Under the pieces are notes generated by a model. The model was not told where the DNA came from. It saw only the letters and a list, made by a program, of their open reading frames with translations, and made no database searches. A DNA stretch of 19,734 bases from Cyclobacteriaceae bacterium (GTDB lineage: Bacteria > Bacteroidota > Bacteroidia > Cytophagales > Cyclobacteriaceae), in contig JAKISE010000058.1 in the NCBI GenBank assembly GCA_021648745.1, forward strand, positions 1-19,734. Reading direction: 5' to 3'. The translations under genes were made by a program, and so were the position numbers. This document shows, piece by piece, positions 15,400-19,734 of this stretch; position 1 is the stretch's first letter; the number at the start of each line of letters is the position of its first letter.

Positions 15400-15404
15400 T
15401 AACT

Positions 15405-16565
15405 ATGCACTTTATGAAACCTGTTAAAAACTATATAGAAAGAGCTATTGAGCCAATATTAATGGAATATCTAATTCCTAATAAGGCAATACTATTAATT
15501 GGTGCACGAAGAGTGGGTAAAACAGAACTCATTAACCATATTGCTACTAAGGTTAAAGGTAATCCGGTAATGTTGTATGGGGAGAGTGATGAAACAAGAG
15601 ACCTGTTAAAAGAAAAGACTACAGCAAACTACAAACGCCTTATGGGGGAGGAAAGCCTGCTTATTATTGATGAAGCACAAGAAGTACCAGATATTGGCAT
15701 AAAAATTAAATTGATGCTAGATACCATTGAAGGCATTAAAGTAATTGCAACTGGTTCTTCGGCCTTTGATTTAACTAATAAAATGGGGGAACCACTTGTA
15801 GGTAGAAAAACTACATTTCATCTCCACCCATTTGCGCAAATGGAGTTTTCGGCAAATGAAAATTATTTGGAAACCAAGTCTAAACTAAAAGAGAGGTTGA
15901 TTTTTGGAAGTTACCCAGAGCTTGAGCAAATAAAGTCAATACATAAAAAAGTTGATTATCTAAAAGAAGTTGTAAGCTCTTACCTCTTAAAAGATATTCT
16001 AGCGTTTGAAGGCATTAAAAATAGAGAAGTTATTTTATCATTATTGCGAAAAATTGCTTTTAGAGTGGGAAGTGAAATTTCGGTAGAGGGGCTTGGGAAT
16101 GAGTTAGGTATAAGCAAAAATACGGTAGATAAATATCTGGAGCTACTATCAAAAGTATTCATTATTCACAAAGTCACTGGTTTTAGCCGCAATTTGGATA
16201 ATGAAATTACTAAAATGAATAAATGGTATTTTTATGATAACGGCATTAGAAATGCACTAATCTCAAATTTTAATATGCCTGATTTAAGAGACGATATTGG
16301 TGCTTTATGGGAGAATTATTTAATTTCTGAGAGACTAAAATTATTATCGTACACTCGATCTTACGCCAGCCATTATTTTTGGCGTACCCACCGAAAACAA
16401 GAAATAGATTGGGTAGAGGAAAAGGACGGGCAACTATTTGCGCACGAGATAAAGTGGAATACCAACAAAACCCCTAAACCTCCAAGTGCCTGGGTTAAGG
16501 CCTACCCGAAGGCTAGTTTTAACGTAATTACACCAGATAATTATTTGGATTTTATTATTATTTGA
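15405..16565 (+). CDS. AAA ATPase with DUF4143 and PD-(D/E)XK-like tail
   Basis: The open frame extends up to a TTG at 15378, but that codon lies inside the hairpin. I choose the ATG at 15405 (386 residues); the ATG at 15414 is equally possible. The N-terminal AAA_14 domain has Walker A GARRVGKTE (about 33-41), Walker B LLIIDEAQE (about 85-93) and sensor ATGSSAFDL. A winged-helix segment, LGNELGISKNTVDKYLELLS, follows mid-protein. The DUF4143 tail has the nuclease-like pattern EIDW (D335) and HEIKW (E348, K350), the order seen in PD-(D/E)XK folds. Such genes are numerous and mobile in Bacteroidota genomes; their task is unknown. Repeats of TGACGG flank it on both sides, so it looks like a self-contained cassette. 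Confidence 0.9.
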   Translation: MHFMKPVKNYIERAIEPILMEYLIPNKAILLIGARRVGKTELINHIATKVKGNPVMLYGESDETRDLLKEKTTANYKRLMGEESLLIIDEAQEVPDIGIKIKLMLDTIEGIKVIATGSSAFDLTNKMGEPLVGRKTTFHLHPFAQMEFSANENYLETKSKLKERLIFGSYPELEQIKSIHKKVDYLKEVVSSYLLKDILAFEGIKNREVILSLLRKIAFRVGSEISVEGLGNELGISKNTVDKYLELLSKVFIIHKVTGFSRNLDNEITKMNKWYFYDNGIRNALISNFNMPDLRDDIGALWENYLISERLKLLSYTRSYASHYFWRTHRKQEIDWVEEKDGQLFAHEIKWNTNKTPKPPSAWVKAYPKASFNVITPDNYLDFIII

Positions 16566-16642
16566 TTCGGTAAAACAATACTCTTAGTCAAGGCGTGACT
16601 ATCTGTTTTATGACAAAAGCCACCCTTTAACTTTTTAAAAAC

Positions 16643-16687
16643 GTAGTTTCCGTCATAGTAGTGACGGAAACTACATAAATACCGTCA
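16643..16687. repeat. TGACGG repeats downstream of the ATPase
   Basis: A perfect 13-bp inverted repeat, GTAGTTTCCGTCA (16643-16655) and TGACGGAAACTAC (16662-16674), with a six-base loop TAGTAG, is followed by a third copy, inverted and degenerate (CCGTCA at 16682-16687, preceded by ATAAATA). The motif is the same as upstream of the ATPase gene. The hairpin ends before the stop codon of the S9 gene at 16693. Confidence 0.8.
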
Positions 16688-16692
16688 ATTGA

Positions 16693-19607
16693 TTAATTCT
16701 TGGCAATCACATCATCTTTCTTATCATTCATAAATGCATCAACGATAAATGCGTACTGTTTAGCTAATGTGCGAATATAGTCGAACCTGCCTGCTTGGCC
16801 ACCATGACCAGCATGTAGGCTGGTGGTTAAAATAATCTCATTATCATCGGTTTTGGTTGCTCGCAGTTTTGCCACCATTTTAGCTGGCTCCCAATAGCCT
16901 ACTTGCTGATCACTTAGGCCTGTGGTAAACAATAGGGTTGGGTAATTTTGAGCTGTAACATTATCGTAAGGAGAATAAGATTTCATATACTTAAATTGCT
17001 TTTTAATATTGGGGTTGCCCCATTCTTCGTATTCACCAGTGGTTAATGGGAGCTTGTCATCAAGCATTGTATTAATCACATCTACAAAAGGCACATCTAA
17101 TACGATTAATTTATATAGGTCTGGAGCCATATTGGCAACTGCACCCATTAAGAGTCCACCTGCACTGGCTCCTTCGGCCACAATATTGCCTTTGGTTGCA
17201 TATTCTTCCTCTATTAAATATTTCGTGCAGTCAATAAAATCGTAGAAGGTGTTTTTCTTATTAAACATTTTTCCATCTTCATACCACTCATAGCCTTTGT
17301 CGGAACCACCTCTAATATGTGGTATGGCAATGGTAAACCCTCTTTCGAGCAAAGGGTAGAGATTAGCATTAAACCCAACCGTCATAGAAGATCCATAAGA
17401 TCCATAACTAGTTATATATGCCTTTCGGTTTGTGTTTTCTTTGCTTTTTTTGATGTGCTTATTGTAAATTATGGTCATAGGAATTTCTGCTCCATCTCTA
17501 GCGGTTACCATAACTCTCTCCACTTTTATTCCCCATTTCATAACTGGGTATGGTAACTTTTGTTTTTTAAGAACCGTTTTTTCTTGTTCCGAAATTTTAT
17601 AAGAATAGGTAATGCCCGATGTTTTAGGAGTGCTGTAACTTATTCGAATAGAATCAATATCATACTCGCGAGAGCTATGCGCACTTGCTTGATAAATGTC
17701 CTTTTTAAACTTTACAGTATGTTCTTTGCCTGAAGACCTTTCAATGATTCTAATTCTATTTTGCGCATTATCTTTGTCAGTTACTACATAATACTTCTTT
17801 AAAATGTCAAGATCAACCAACATATGGTCTTTGTCTTCAGGTAAAACCAGCTTCCAGTTGCTTTTATCATAATTAACTGTATCAACTACAACCACTTTAT
17901 AATTTTTGGCATTTTCGTTAGTGGTTATGAAGAATTTATTTTCTACCTGTGTTATTGAATAGTTTATCCCTTGTTCTCGTGGGTAGATAAGCTTTAAACT
18001 AGGAATGGTTTCATTTATTCTAAAAAAATAGGTTTCTGAAGTTATACCACTAGAAGAATTGATTAAGATCATATCATTCATTTTATTCTTATACACGCCA
18101 ATACTAAATTTTACATCCTTTTCTTTGAAGATTACCTTGTCTTCTTTTTGAGGGGTATTTAAAACGTGAATTTTAGCAATGTATGACCTGTTTGTTTTTT
18201 TCTCTTGCTCTGTATAGATAAAGGATTTATTATCGATCCAAGTAAAGCCACTTGCATTTAGAACTGAGTCTTGAAGCATTTCACCTGTAACTAAATCTTT
18301 AAATTTCAAGGTCGCTTTACTGCTTCCGGTGGTGTTTTCAGAAAAGGCAACCAATTTATCATTTGGACTAGGGGTGGGAAATCCAGCCGCATAATAATCA
18401 TAATTCTTTGCTAACTCACGCGTGTCAAGTAGTATTTCACGTTTAGTACTATCCAAGTTTGTTCTAAAGTAAACAGGGTACTCTTCTTCAAAACCATATT
18501 CCATATAATATTTATACCCTCTAATTTGCGAGGGTAAAGACGTGTATTCTTTTTCAACGTGGCTAAGCATTTCTCGGTAGAGAATTCGCTCTTGTTTTCT
18601 TAAAGGGATAAAGTAATTTTTAGCATACTTATTTTCAGCATCGATGTACTCCATTACTTCATTATTGTATAAGGGGGCACTGGTATCTTTGAGCCAAGCA
18701 TAATCATCGGTGTAGGTTTTATTATGAATAGTATAGGTATACGGAACGATTTTAGCAACAGGTGGAAGCAATGTGGTGTCTTTTTGATGTTTATCTTTAA
18801 ACTGTTTTTCCAAAGACTTTTTTGCTTCCATTTCTGCTCGAACCTCCGAAGCGATTTTAAACTGAGGATGCTTTTTCATATAATCAATCCAAAAATTCGC
18901 ATTATAAGATAAGGGCAAATCATAGAGATGATTAAAGTCGGAATTGGAAAAGAGGCTGTCTTTAGGAAAAGGTTTTACTCGCTGAGGAGAGTTGTCCTCA
19001 ATAAAAAGTTCTGCTACGGCAGAATATGGAGTGATTTCATTTTCGATGGTATCCACAAAAATAAATTCATCTTCCATGCGCACATAGGCAAGACTATACT
19101 TGTCGTCAAACTTTTTGTATTCAAGGTTTATTTTGTAATCAAAATGTTTAATGGCCATAGTGTCGTAGCCACAGATATATTTTTTAAGGTGTGTGGGTAC
19201 ATTATAATTAATACTGGTAGCTGCAAATGTTTCTTGATCAATATGTATTTGCCCTTCTAAAAAGTAGCCACTATTCATCCAAAGCCTTGGATTTTTCTTT
19301 TTTAACCGCTTATCAAGATAAGTTTGATCGTATTTAGATTTAAATGTGAGGACGTATTCCCACCCATTATCTTTTGTTTCTTGCTCACTAACAGTATAAA
19401 TATATTTGTTCTTTTTGCCCGAGCGCATAAATTTCTCTAAGTACTTTATTCGATCTCTTCCTATAAGGTTAAGAGGCCCTCCTTCAATATTGGCATCCAT
19501 TCGCTCGCGAGTTAAGTTATCACTTGAGCGAGAATCTATAATTTTTACATCTTCTCGTTTTAATGTTTTATTCGAGAAATGGTATCGATGCAGCCTGTCG
19601 CCACCAT
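16693..19607 (-). CDS. S9A prolyl oligopeptidase fused to a carboxypeptidase-regulatory-like region, 5' end cut by IS
   Basis: The frame is open from the right-hand IS boundary (19607) to the stop codon at 16693; the first ATG is at 19500 and gives 935 residues. Residues 1 to about 165 resemble the segment after a CarboxypepD_reg-like domain in Bacteroidota surface proteins (EGGPLNLIGRDRIKYLEKF, YFLEGQIHIDQETFAATSIN, LAYVRMEDEFIF). From about 250 the protein is an oligopeptidase-B-type S9A enzyme with a beta-propeller (KIVPYTYTIHNKTYTDDYAW onward) and then a hydrolase domain. The triad, counted from that ATG, is S779 in EGASAGGLLMG, D864 in TGLSDQQVG and H899 in LHAGHGGQAGRFD. The signal peptide and regulatory-like domain are lost, because sequence upstream of 19607 is the IS. 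Without them the product is probably not exported correctly, so this may be a pseudogene. Confidence 0.85.
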
Positions 19608-19734
19608 CATAGCCGTCAGGTTAAGCTCATAAGTGCGTCATAATGAGATGGTTTGCTTTTTTTTGATTCCAATAATAGTAATTGAACGATGTTGATTAAA
19701 TCCTGTAGCAGCAGCACTAACTTATCAGGGGATG
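19608..19734 (-). mobile_element. Partial insertion sequence, transposase-3' end (right copy)
   Basis: This is the inverted partner of the left-edge element, matching it at 126 of 127 positions. It includes the transposase C-terminus on the minus strand (19616-19734, ending HYDALMSLT) and the terminus CATAGCCGTCAGG. It is inserted inside the S9 peptidase gene: host sequence resumes with ATGGTGGCGACAGG read leftward. The rest of the element lies beyond the right edge. Confidence 0.75.

Noticed and set aside
15378..15404. TTG start that would lengthen the ATPase by nine residues
   Set aside because: The codon lies inside the 15364-15399 hairpin and the added residues are not family-like; ATG starts at 15405 and 15414 are better.
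15337..16687. CRISPR array
   Set aside because: The repeated 13-mers are few, occur in both orientations and have no regular spacers; no cas gene is present.
19406..19612. 68-codon plus-strand frame across the S9 gene and IS junction
   Set aside because: It is antisense to the S9 coding region and has no recognisable features.
1..19734. Classical composite transposon
   Set aside because: The segment between the IS copies holds core metabolic genes (sucC, gapA, tRNAs) and differing flanks; contig ends at repeats explain the picture better.

Overview
This window reads as chromosomal DNA of a marine-type or environmental Bacteroidota, most likely of the Cytophagales or a near relative. Three things point there. 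The DNA is AT-rich with almost no Shine-Dalgarno sites. Several genes are preceded by the Bacteroidota promoter form TTG-(about 19 nt)-TAnnTTTG, clearest before tRNA-Glu and sucC. The gene content (LolD, GAPDH, a tyrosine-degradation cluster with a companion flavin reductase, an S23-type four-helix-bundle gene, an AAA_14/DUF4143 ATPase, a GIY-YIG remnant, a carboxypeptidase-regulatory-like/S9 fusion) is typical of that phylum. I cannot name a species.

Layout. Both edges are the same insertion sequence in opposite orientation. The inner 127 bp (116-242 and 19608-19734) match at 126 positions and encode the C-terminus of a transposase, so the window is probably a contig that breaks at IS copies. 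Left part (243-4711): a frameshifted GIY-YIG gene, tRNA-Arg(TCG) and sucC on the minus strand, then a lolD-like ATPase and an EamA-type transporter overlapping by one base on the plus strand, a 177-bp nested imperfect palindrome, and gapA on the minus strand. Middle (4831-7385): tRNA-Glu with a near-consensus promoter and terminator, a one-POTRA outer-membrane barrel gene, and a convergent MORN-repeat gene.

The core (7437-14250) is a tyrosine/homogentisate catabolic cluster on the minus strand. In transcription order it holds an amino-acid dehydrogenase, hmgA, a four-helix-bundle gene, hpd, fahA and a flavin-reductase-like gene, with a divergent Lrp/AsnC regulator at its head. Hpd turns 4-hydroxyphenylpyruvate into homogentisate, HmgA opens the ring, and FahA releases fumarate and acetoacetate. 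No maleylacetoacetate isomerase, tyrosine aminotransferase or phenylalanine hydroxylase is in the window. The dehydrogenase is a candidate for feeding aromatic amino acids into the route, but that is inference.

The right part (14342-19734) has an outer-membrane protein gene, an AAA ATPase gene bracketed by six copies of a TGACGG-headed 13-mer arranged as hairpins, and a peptidase S9A gene fused to a carboxypeptidase-regulatory-like region. The 5' end of the S9 gene is cut off by the right-hand IS copy.

The most unusual structures are the TGACGG repeat cassette around the ATPase, the nested palindrome at 3479-3655, and the IS-truncated peptidase fusion. I see no complete novel system such as a phage, CRISPR array or secretion cluster.
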